DNA of 46,516 nucleotides from Actinomycetota bacterium (GTDB lineage: Bacteria > Actinomycetota > Thermoleophilia > Miltoncostaeales > Miltoncostaeaceae): the NCBI GenBank assembly GCA_947475125.1, contig CANJMX010000002.1, positions 1 to 46,516 of the forward strand, written 5' to 3'. This document shows, piece after piece, positions 19,897 to 27,649 of the stretch. The translations under genes were made by a program, and so were the position numbers. Every line of letters begins with the position of its first letter. The stretch's first letter is position 1. The notes beneath the pieces were generated by a model. It ran no database searches. It had not been told where the DNA came from and was given only the letters and a program-made list of their open reading frames with translations.

Positions 19897-21690
19897 ATGA
19901 ACCGCCTGCGCATGCTGTTTGCTGCTCTTGTCATCGCTATCGCCAGCACGCTGGTGCTCGGATCCGCGCTTGCGGCGACGGGGGACACTTGGACCGCGCG
20001 GGCATCGGCGGCGGACAACTGGTGGCAGTCGGTCACATATGGCAATGGCCTGTTCGTCGCCGTCTCCACCAGCGGCAGCGGTAACCGCGTGATGACCAGT
20101 CCCGATGGAATCATCTGGACCGCGCGGACATCGGCGGCTGACAACAGCTGGGCCTCTGTCACATACGGCGGTGGCCTGTTCGTCGCCGTCTCCTGGACCG
20201 GCACGGGTAACCGCGTGATGACCAGTCCTGATGGCATCACCTGGACCGCGCGGGCATCGGCGGCGGACAACGACTGGCGCTCGGTCACATACGGAAGTGG
20301 CCTGTTCGTCGCCGTCTCCTATACCGGCGTGGGTAACCGCGTGATGACCAGTCCCGATGGAATTATCTGGACCGCGCGGACATCGGCGGCTGACAACAGC
20401 TGGACCTCTGTCACATACGGAGGTGGCCTGTTCGTCGCCGTCTCCGCTAGCGGCAGCGGTAACCGCGTGATGACCAGTCCCGATGGGATCACTTGGACCT
20501 TGGGGACATCGGCGGCGGACAACTGGTGGCAGTCGGTCACATACGGCAATGGCCTGTTCGTCACCGTCTCCGCTAGCGGCAGCGGTAACCGCGTGATGAC
20601 CAGTCCTGATGGCATCACCTGGACCGCGCGGGCATCGGCGGCGGACGACGGCTGGTTCTCGCTTACATACGGAAGTGGCCTGTTCGTCGCCGTCTCCTAT
20701 GTTGGGACGGGCAACGGGGTGATGACCAGTCCCGATGGCATCACCTGGACCGCGCGGGTATCCGGGGCGGACAACTCCTGGCGCTCGGTCACATACGGCA
20801 ATGGTCTGTTCGTCGCCGTCTCCTATACCGGCGTGGGTAACCGGGTGATGACCTCCGGCCCGGCCCGACCGAACACCCCGGTAGCGCCGAGCGCAGTTGC
20901 CGGTGACGCATCGGCCACCGTCACGGTGGCGTTGGCATCCAGTGGTGACGTGGTGACCTCGCACACCATCACCGCCTCACCCGGTGGGGCGACCTGCACG
21001 GTGTCAGGCGCATCGGGTTCGTGTCTGGTGTCGGGCCTTGCAAATGGCACCGCCTATACCTTCACCGCCACCGCTACCAATGCCAGAGGCACCTCGGCGG
21101 CCTCCGTGGCATCTGCCGCGATCACCCCAGAAGCGGGCTGTACCGTTCCGCCTGGCTCGGTGGGAATGAGCATCAATGATGGCGATGACTACACCAACAC
21201 CCCGCTGGTGACGCTGTCGGTTATCTGGCCCCTGTGCACAGCAACCGTGAGCGTGTCCAATGACGGTGGGTTTCGCCAAGGGCAGACGGTCTCGCCCGCC
21301 GCGAGAATTCCCTGGCGGCTGGTGTCATCCGGGGCGGAGCGGCTTCCGAAGACTGTGTACCTGCGATTCGGTGACTCAACGACCACCTACACGGACGACA
21401 TCATCCTCGATCAAACGCCACCACTGGTGCTCTCGGTGAGTGCCACCGCCCTTGGCGGCAGCGCGGGCAACAAGATTGCGGCGGGCCAGCGCATCCGCCT
21501 GCGCGTACGCGCCAAGGACAGCGTCTCGGGGGTTGGCTTCATCCAGGCCGCGGCGTCCAAGAGCAGGCCCGGTGCAAAGCGCCCCTATGCATCAGTGCGC
21601 CTGATCCGTGTCGCTGGCAAGCGTGTGTATGTCCGCGTGCAGGATCACGCTGGCAATTGGTCGCGGTGGCGGACGGTGCCGATCAGGTAG
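19897..21690 (+). CDS. Secreted protein: seven 42-aa beta-propeller-like repeats + FN3-like + C-terminal domain
   Basis: Signal peptide MNRLRMLFAALVIAIASTLVLGSALA; 7 copies of DGITWTARASAADNxWxSVTYGxGLFVAVSxxGxGNRVMTSP; C-term SINDGDDYT...LPKTVYLRFG...YTDDIILDQTPP. Confidence 0.88.
   Translation: MNRLRMLFAALVIAIASTLVLGSALAATGDTWTARASAADNWWQSVTYGNGLFVAVSTSGSGNRVMTSPDGIIWTARTSAADNSWASVTYGGGLFVAVSWTGTGNRVMTSPDGITWTARASAADNDWRSVTYGSGLFVAVSYTGVGNRVMTSPDGIIWTARTSAADNSWTSVTYGGGLFVAVSASGSGNRVMTSPDGITWTLGTSAADNWWQSVTYGNGLFVTVSASGSGNRVMTSPDGITWTARASAADDGWFSLTYGSGLFVAVSYVGTGNGVMTSPDGITWTARVSGADNSWRSVTYGNGLFVAVSYTGVGNRVMTSGPARPNTPVAPSAVAGDASATVTVALASSGDVVTSHTITASPGGATCTVSGASGSCLVSGLANGTAYTFTATATNARGTSAASVASAAITPEAGCTVPPGSVGMSINDGDDYTNTPLVTLSVIWPLCTATVSVSNDGGFRQGQTVSPAARIPWRLVSSGAERLPKTVYLRFGDSTTTYTDDIILDQTPPLVLSVSATALGGSAGNKIAAGQRIRLRVRAKDSVSGVGFIQAAASKSRPGAKRPYASVRLIRVAGKRVYVRVQDHAGNWSRWRTVPIR
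19978..20854 (+). repeat. Tandem 126-bp coding repeats (7 units)
   Basis: Consecutive GATGG(A/C)AT(C/T)(A/T)(T/C)CTGGACC starts, e.g. 20104 and 20230, are 126 bp apart. Confidence 0.88.
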
Positions 21691-22021
21691 GCAGACAGTC
21701 CACTGAATAGCGGCGGATTCATATCCAGTGGACAAGGCGAGCAGAACGCCGGACAGGATCTCACCCGACTTCGCAGCAACAACGAGCGCGAGAAGCGCGG
21801 CGGCGACCGGAAGATGCTGCTGAGCCGCGACCCATGCGCATCGCAACCTGATCGACTGCTCGGAGCGCTGACCCTCCGGAGCGCGGGAGGCCGAATTGGG
21901 GCGGGCGGCAGATTGGCTCTTCGTGCAGGATCGTTTCCGTGTTTGAGATCCAACGTCACTCACGCGTCCCGTTCCGCAAGGTATGCCCCACGAGTAATGG
22001 GGTGATCTCCTGACTGGTGCG

Positions 22022-22612
22022 ATGAGCGAGGTCGAAGTCACTTCGCTCGACGACATCCTTGCCACGCTGCCAGCGTTCCGCCCTAAGGACGTGGACTTAC
22101 TTGACTTCCGCGAATATCAGGCATTCATTGCCGAGGACCCGGGTGTGTGCGTGCCGCGTGAACACCAGTGGCGGTATGACCGCATTGGCGTGGCCGCAGG
22201 AGAGCGGGACGGCATTGAGAGCTGGTCCCATGCGTTGGACAATGGCCTCGTCGATTACAAAGACCAGTATTTGCGCAGTCGCGCCTGGCGATACCGCTCG
22301 CACTGTCGCAAGGTCCGAGATGGCGAGAGGTGCTGTAGATGCGGTGCCCAGAGCCGTGCCGCATTCGACAACGGCCGCGTCAAGACCACACGCGTTTCTC
22401 TGCAGGTACACCACCTCACATACGAATCCCGTGGGCACGAGACGCTGGATCAACTGCGCACCTTGTGTAAAGCATGCCATGCCAGCGTCCACAACAAGCC
22501 CAGTCCAGAAGAGTTGCGCGTTAATTCTCCGTGGCCCGATGATGATTGGAAGGACCTGACGGAATACAGCGCCACAGATCTCTGGGGCGGCGAAGTACCA
22601 CCGGAGGGATGA
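22022..22612 (+). CDS. HNH-endonuclease-like protein
   Basis: RDGERCCRCGAQSRAAFDNGRVKTTRVSLQVHHLTYESRGHETLDQLRTLCKACHASVHNKP: CxxC...VHHLTY...L.TLC.aCH. Confidence 0.82.
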   Translation: MSEVEVTSLDDILATLPAFRPKDVDLLDFREYQAFIAEDPGVCVPREHQWRYDRIGVAAGERDGIESWSHALDNGLVDYKDQYLRSRAWRYRSHCRKVRDGERCCRCGAQSRAAFDNGRVKTTRVSLQVHHLTYESRGHETLDQLRTLCKACHASVHNKPSPEELRVNSPWPDDDWKDLTEYSATDLWGGEVPPEG

Positions 22613-22763
22613 ACGCCCGAGGGAAGGCGGGCTGCGTCCAGGGGCGACAAGCGGGATAACCGTATTTGCACGATCCCGACAGACCGGTAGAAGGATGGCG
22701 GCGGTGCAGAACCTTCTACTGGGCCGCGAAGCCGAGCCCCTTCACCGCGCCGGGCGTACCCTT

Positions 22764-23100
22764 ATGAGAACCTCGCCTAGGAGCGCCCCTCAGGCCTCGG
22801 CTCGCCATTCTCTCCATCCTCGCCATTGCCGCCCTTCTCATCGGAGCGGCGCTCGCATCCATCACCTCTGGAGGCGATGCGCAGCCAGCGGACCGCTACC
22901 CCACGGAGCAGGAGGCCCGCGGTGCCTACGAGGCGTGTCGGGCGGCTGGCGCGTCGAATCCCGGCGAGTGCAGTCTGTGGGTCTTGGATGCGACGGACTT
23001 CGCGGTCGGGCGATTCCCGAAGGCCGTCGCCCGCTGGGTGCGGTGGGATCGTGCTGGGCGGCCCGATAGACCGTTGCGTGGGGATGCAGTTGGGGCGTGA
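22764..23100 (+). pseudogene. Possible frameshifted small secreted protein
   Basis: Start ATG 22764 (MRTSPRSAPQASAR) and the hydrophobic-led frame LAILSILAIAALLIGAALASITSGGDAQPADRYPTEQEARGAYEACRAAG... (ends at 23100) are one base out of register; the second frame has no ATG/GTG/TTG start of its own. Confidence 0.4.
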
Positions 23101-23217
23101 GCTGGAACGTGCAAGCCGACCGCTAGCCAGTTGGGACGTCACTCCCAAATGGCGGGCTTCGTACCGTAGCGTCAGTGACCAAACCCCAACCGCTGGCTAC
23201 GAACGAAACGCCTGGCG

Positions 23218-23439
23218 TTAGCCGCGAAGGATCTCGACAGAACCGTCGGAGTGGTCAATACGACAGGGGTACCCTGAGTCATTGGCCGTGCCCTCATAGT
23301 TGCGGCAAAGAGGAGGAGCCGGGTCGTCGAGCTCCACGGCGCCGCCACCGGAGCTGCAGCCGACAAGCAGCGCGCATGCAGACCCCGCGGTAACGATGCC
23401 CGTGAGCAGCACCAGCACTTGCCGTGGAAGGAGCGACAT
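23218..23439 (-). CDS. Small putative lipoprotein (73 aa)
   Basis: MSLLPRQVLVLLTGIVTAGSACALLVGCSSGGG; lipobox-like; SD GGAAGGAG (GAAGGAGCGACATG read on + strand shows the shared leader). Confidence 0.65.
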   Translation of the reverse strand: MSLLPRQVLVLLTGIVTAGSACALLVGCSSGGGAVELDDPAPPLCRNYEGTANDSGYPCRIDHSDGSVEILRG

Positions 23440-23533
23440 GGCGTCAGCGTATAGCCGCTGCGCTGCGCCCCGCCTCGCCCCGCTTCGCGATGCATCACAA
23501 AGCCCGGGTGTAACCCCTCTCCGACCCTGCCCT

Positions 23534-24805
23534 CTAGTAGCCGCCGCCGACCTCGGCCACCAACTCCTCGATGTAGGCGAGGGTCCGGGGTTCGTCGGCC
23601 GCTGCGGTGATGTGGACTGCCTCGGTCCAGCCCTGCCCCTCGGGCAGTTCGTCTCTCTTGCATCGTGTGGCGCCGGATTGCTTCCACCATGCGATGACGG
23701 CTCTCTCAATCACCTCGGCATCTCTGCCGACCCGAATCGGCCACGTGGCGAGCACGTCCCACCCGAGACCCGTCCAGCCGTCGAGACGCTTCGTGGGGTC
23801 CGCGCCAGTGATGCCGACCTTCATGTATGGCCCAGCGTCGTGCCGGATTAGGTAAACCGTGCCGGGTGCTCCTGGGTTGAACCCAAGAGGAGCGCAAACG
23901 GGACAGCCGTGGCCTTGAACGACGCTACTCGGCACAACATCCCACTCGTGCCCACATCCAAGGCAGCGCGCCTCATGCTTCAGGACCGACTCGACCAATG
24001 CGCTGCCCACCCACTCAATGCCGATCTCAGCGGCTCTGCGATCCCACTCCGTACGGGTCAAACGACGCGCGTTGTCGGCACAAGGCTTGCAACCCTGCCC
24101 TTGGGCGACGTTCGCTGGCCATGCTTCCCATTCGTGTCGACATCTCAGGCACCGGGCGGCGTGTCTGTACCTCTTTCTGATCGGCTCGTCGCCCACCCAC
24201 TCAATGCCAGCGGCGGCCGCCCGCAAGTCCCACTCCTCCGGGGCGAGGCGCATTCTCGTGATCGCGCAGACCGGACACCCACGTCCAGCCTTGATGCCCG
24301 CGACGCGGACTTCCCACTCGTACGCGCACTTCAGACACCGGGCGGAGTGTTTCCTCGCGACGTAGATCGGATCGTCGCCCACCCACTCAATGCCTACGGC
24401 AGCAGCACGGCGGTCCCACTCGTCACGGCTTACCCGATAGCCGCGCGCGCACTCCGGACAACCGCTCGGGCAACTTGGCAACCTTGCCCACTGATGTTCG
24501 CATGTCAGGCAGCGAGCAGCACGCTTCTGCATCGAGTCAATTGGCTCGTCGCCCACCCACTCAATGCCGATCTCAGCGGCTCTGCGATCCCACTCCGTAC
24601 GGGTCAAACGACGCGCGTTGTCCGAGCAGGGCCTGCAGCCCATCCCTCCGTAGACATGGTGTGGTGAGCACTCCCACTCGCGCCCACACGTCAAGCAACG
24701 CCCGACATGCCTTTTGGTGGCGTAGATCGGCTCACCCCCAACCCACTCGATGCCAACAGCAGCAGCCCGGCGGTCCCACTCTTCACGGCTTACTCGCGGC
24801 GGCAT
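23534..24805 (-). CDS. Five zinc-ribbon repeats fused to a GIY-YIG-like nuclease domain
   Basis: Five ~62-aa units (EWDRRAAxxGIEWVGdEPI...RCLxCxxxW...GCxxC) followed by GTVYLIRHDAGPYMKVGITGADPTKRLDGWTGLGW. Confidence 0.82.
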   Translation of the reverse strand: MPPRVSREEWDRRAAAVGIEWVGGEPIYATKRHVGRCLTCGREWECSPHHVYGGMGCRPCSDNARRLTRTEWDRRAAEIGIEWVGDEPIDSMQKRAARCLTCEHQWARLPSCPSGCPECARGYRVSRDEWDRRAAAVGIEWVGDDPIYVARKHSARCLKCAYEWEVRVAGIKAGRGCPVCAITRMRLAPEEWDLRAAAAGIEWVGDEPIRKRYRHAARCLRCRHEWEAWPANVAQGQGCKPCADNARRLTRTEWDRRAAEIGIEWVGSALVESVLKHEARCLGCGHEWDVVPSSVVQGHGCPVCAPLGFNPGAPGTVYLIRHDAGPYMKVGITGADPTKRLDGWTGLGWDVLATWPIRVGRDAEVIERAVIAWWKQSGATRCKRDELPEGQGWTEAVHITAAADEPRTLAYIEELVAEVGGGY

Positions 24806-24947
24806 ACCGGGAGCCTAGAGCGGGCAGCGGCAGCCATACGTGCCCAGATTGCCCCTCGAGTCGAAAATTCTCATCGGGACTGCGGGGTCACGGCAACCCA
24901 GAAAGTGGGCCACGAAGGTCTGTCGGTGGACGACCCGCTGGGTCGGT

Positions 24948-25436
24948 TTAGGAGTCTGATTCTATAAGAAAAAAGGTAATCCAAAGGCTGATCAAACCTG
25001 AGCCGACCATCCCAAGGATGGCGGCCAAGAATTCGTTCCAGCCCTGCTGGGCCCACCACGCAACGAGCCCGACATACGAGGCAGCCCAAGCAGCCCCGGA
25101 GAGAACAGCAACGAATATGACCGGGAGAAGCACCCAGAATGTCAGGTCTGTCCAGCCATCCCATCCGCCCGGCCTGCGAGTCCGAGGACTCGCGGCAACA
25201 CGAGCCCAAGGACTCGCGGCACCAACCAGCGCGATGAGCGCAACGACAATCGCTGCCACGTAGAAGCGACTTGACGTATCGGTCGCAAGGGCAAATCCCC
25301 CTGCTCCCGGCTTTCGCACGAAGCAGAGGCCGTCGCGGGTGAAGTCGCAACCCTTCGTTGTCCCATAGATCGCGAGGGCACCCGCGGTAAGGATGCCCGT
25401 GAGCAGGACCACTACTTGCCGTGGAAGGAGCGACAT
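24948..25436 (-). CDS. Small integral membrane protein
   Basis: MSLLPRQVVVLLTGILTAG then several hydrophobic segments; N-terminus nearly identical to the 23218..23439 protein. Confidence 0.65.
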   Translation of the reverse strand: MSLLPRQVVVLLTGILTAGALAIYGTTKGCDFTRDGLCFVRKPGAGGFALATDTSSRFYVAAIVVALIALVGAASPWARVAASPRTRRPGGWDGWTDLTFWVLLPVIFVAVLSGAAWAASYVGLVAWWAQQGWNEFLAAILGMVGSGLISLWITFFLIESDS

Positions 25437-25590
25437 GGAGTCAGTATATGGCGCACTTTGCGTGTCCACGAGAAGCGCGCTCATCTGGCATGGACCCCGC
25501 TCCTTGCAAGCGCTGCATAGCCATGTCTGCGTTCGCATGAATCGTGCTTCGAGGGCGTGAAGTGGTGTCGGTAATACCCCCCTGAGCAGG

Positions 25591-25596
25591 TATAAT
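25591..25596 (+). promoter_or_regulatory. Candidate -10 element for the 25634 gene
   Basis: Exact TATAAT 38 bp before the GTG start, flanked by direct repeats TAATACCCCCCTGA / TAATACCCCCTGA. Confidence 0.4.
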
Positions 25597-25633
25597 TCCA
25601 GCATCCTCCCTGCCCCTAATACCCCCTGACATC

Positions 25634-26134
25634 GTGGGCCTCTCCAAGAACGCACCCGTCTTGGTCACCTCCCGAGAGCGAGAGGTCGAATCGCTTCGCC
25701 TCCGCGCTGAGGGGTGCACCTACGACGAAATCGGCCGGCGTCTGGGAATCGCCAAACAGAGCGCCTGGGAGGCCGTGGACCGTGCCATGACACGCGTCGC
25801 CGACGAGATGCGAGAGAGGGTCGCCGAGGTCCGCGTGCTCGAGGCAGCGCGCCTTGACGCTGCCGCATCGGCGATCTGGTCGAAGGTGCTTGAGGGCGAT
25901 CTGCGCGCGCACGAGACGTGGCTGCGCAACCGGACGAGGTACTCGTCCCTCTTCGGCCTTGACGCGCGACAGGAGCCTGTTGCGCTCGCTGACAACCGGA
26001 TGGTGAACATCGTGCTCTCGCCGCCCTGGGAGCGCGAAGCCCGGGGCACCGAGCCGCCGATTCTCGACGAGGCGGCTGACGAGGCGCTGGTGGTGCCCGA
26101 TCTGGAATCGCTTCCGGAGCCGCCATTCGGTTGA
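25634..26134 (+). CDS. HTH protein, possibly phage terminase small-subunit-like
   Basis: SREREVESLRLRAEGCTYDEIGRRLGIAKQSAWEAVDRAMTRV (sigma-region-4/LuxR-like HTH), then helical region and acidic tail. Confidence 0.65.
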   Translation: MGLSKNAPVLVTSREREVESLRLRAEGCTYDEIGRRLGIAKQSAWEAVDRAMTRVADEMRERVAEVRVLEAARLDAAASAIWSKVLEGDLRAHETWLRNRTRYSSLFGLDARQEPVALADNRMVNIVLSPPWEREARGTEPPILDEAADEALVVPDLESLPEPPFG

Positions 26135-26220
26135 GGGTGCTGGGCGGACCTTCCACCTGTCCTTCTCCTGTTAGCGTCACATGGCCTATCTGGGCACAGG
26201 GGGGGACGAGGAGGGTCGGG

Positions 26221-26835
26221 ATGTCCGGTCAAGAAGCGCGGCGCGGCGCGCAAAAACTCTCCATCGGGGCAGTTGCGCTCGTCCTCGCCATTGCGTGCCT
26301 AGGGGTGCTCGGTTGCGGCGGACCGGATCAGGCCACCATCGATCAGGCGTTTGCAGCGCAGGCAACTAGGGCCAAGGCAGACCTAGAGCGGGCAGTCGCC
26401 GCAGCAACCGCCAAGGGCGGCACCGCGTTGGAACGGGCCGTCTCGGACCAACGGGCAACCGACGGCAAGGCTGCGGCCGAGTTCAGCGCCCTCACCATCC
26501 AAGTGTTCTCAGAGCTAGATGGAACAAACTTCGAACTAACGAACGCGGCAATGTTCGACCGCGGCCTCCCCGCTGCTGCTTCGGTGCTACGAGACCGTAT
26601 TGCAGTGATTCGCGCGTCGCTCCAGCAAATCACGGCCATTCAACTAGAGGGCAACCGATTTGAACTGCAGCGGAGCGCCCTCGTGGAGGGCGTCCGCAGC
26701 TGCCTTCACCTGATCGATAGCGCCGCGGCCGACATGGAGAGGGGCGATTCGGGCGCAGGACCAAAGGCAGCGTCACCGATCATTGAATGCTGGGCGGCGG
26801 CGAGAGACCGTGTTGTACGACTCGGACTCCAGTAG
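26221..26835 (+). CDS. Putative lipoprotein
   Basis: MSGQEARRGAQKLSIGAVALVLAIACLGVLGCGGPDQAT (lipobox LGCG), helical remainder. Confidence 0.65.
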   Translation: MSGQEARRGAQKLSIGAVALVLAIACLGVLGCGGPDQATIDQAFAAQATRAKADLERAVAAATAKGGTALERAVSDQRATDGKAAAEFSALTIQVFSELDGTNFELTNAAMFDRGLPAAASVLRDRIAVIRASLQQITAIQLEGNRFELQRSALVEGVRSCLHLIDSAAADMERGDSGAGPKAASPIIECWAAARDRVVRLGLQ

Positions 26836-26884
26836 CGTCATTCATGAATTCGCCCACATCCAGCATGTTCTTGAGGTGCGCGCT

Positions 26885-27649
26885 ATGACAAGCACACCGC
26901 ACGACGGCAGCGGAGGGTCTCCGGAGCAGGCGCTCTTCGCCGACTGTGTCGACCTCTACGAGCGCACCGCCGCAGAGGTCACATACGAATGGCCGAGCGG
27001 CCGAATCGGTCCGTACTGGGCGCGCCGCTTCATGAGGAAGATTAAGACGGACCACGAGGAGACAACTCCCAGCCGAATCGTTGAGAGCGTCTCAGAAATG
27101 GTGTGCAAGCCTGCTCCCCAGGGTTTCGGCATCATCGAGCAGGCGGGACGGTTGGATCTCTCGCTTGAGCTACTTGTGCTGGACGAGTCCACGCCTTATC
27201 ACCACCTGTTTGCTCCCGACGTTGTTGACGCTGCAGCCGACCGCATGGACGTCTACTTGGCGCGCCAGCACACCGTGGTAGCCGACGGGCCCACTCTGAG
27301 GTCGCTGCAGGAACGCGTGCGCGCTTTCCGCGACGAGCGCGACTGGGCGCAGTTCCATACACCTAAGGATCTCGCTGCCGCGATTGCAATTGAGGCAGGG
27401 GAACTGCAGGAACTGTTCCTCTGGCAGGACAGGGATGCCCAGCGAGCAACGCTGGAGTCCCGAAGCGAGGCGGTACGACACGAGATTGCCGACGTCCTGA
27501 TTCTTACCCTGGCCTTCGCAGAGATCACTGGTATCGATCTTGGCGCTGCCGTCGAGGAGAAGCTGCGCGTGAACGCCACGAAGTACCCCGTGGCGCACGC
27601 GAAGGGCCTCTCCCTCAAGTACTCCGACCTGCCGGGTGACCGCGGCTGA
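26885..27649 (+). CDS. Uncharacterised N-terminal domain fused to MazG-like nucleotide pyrophosphohydrolase
   Basis: C-term LRSLQERVRAFRDERDWAQFHTPKDLAAAIAIEAGELQELFLWQD...VRHEIADVLILTLAFAEITGIDLGAAVEEKLRVNATKYPV, MazG/RS21-C6-type EExxE...ExxD pattern. Confidence 0.85.
   Translation: MTSTPHDGSGGSPEQALFADCVDLYERTAAEVTYEWPSGRIGPYWARRFMRKIKTDHEETTPSRIVESVSEMVCKPAPQGFGIIEQAGRLDLSLELLVLDESTPYHHLFAPDVVDAAADRMDVYLARQHTVVADGPTLRSLQERVRAFRDERDWAQFHTPKDLAAAIAIEAGELQELFLWQDRDAQRATLESRSEAVRHEIADVLILTLAFAEITGIDLGAAVEEKLRVNATKYPVAHAKGLSLKYSDLPGDRG

Noticed and set aside
19978-20854. Diversity-generating retroelement or CRISPR array suggested by the repeats
   Set aside because: Repeats are translated 126-bp units without spacers; no reverse transcriptase, template repeat or cas genes in the window
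19882-20964. Long antisense ORF (360 aa) opposite the propeller repeats
   Set aside because: It is a periodic by-product of the 126-bp sense repeats; no start/RBS or domain support, and the sense strand encodes a signal peptide and a coherent fold
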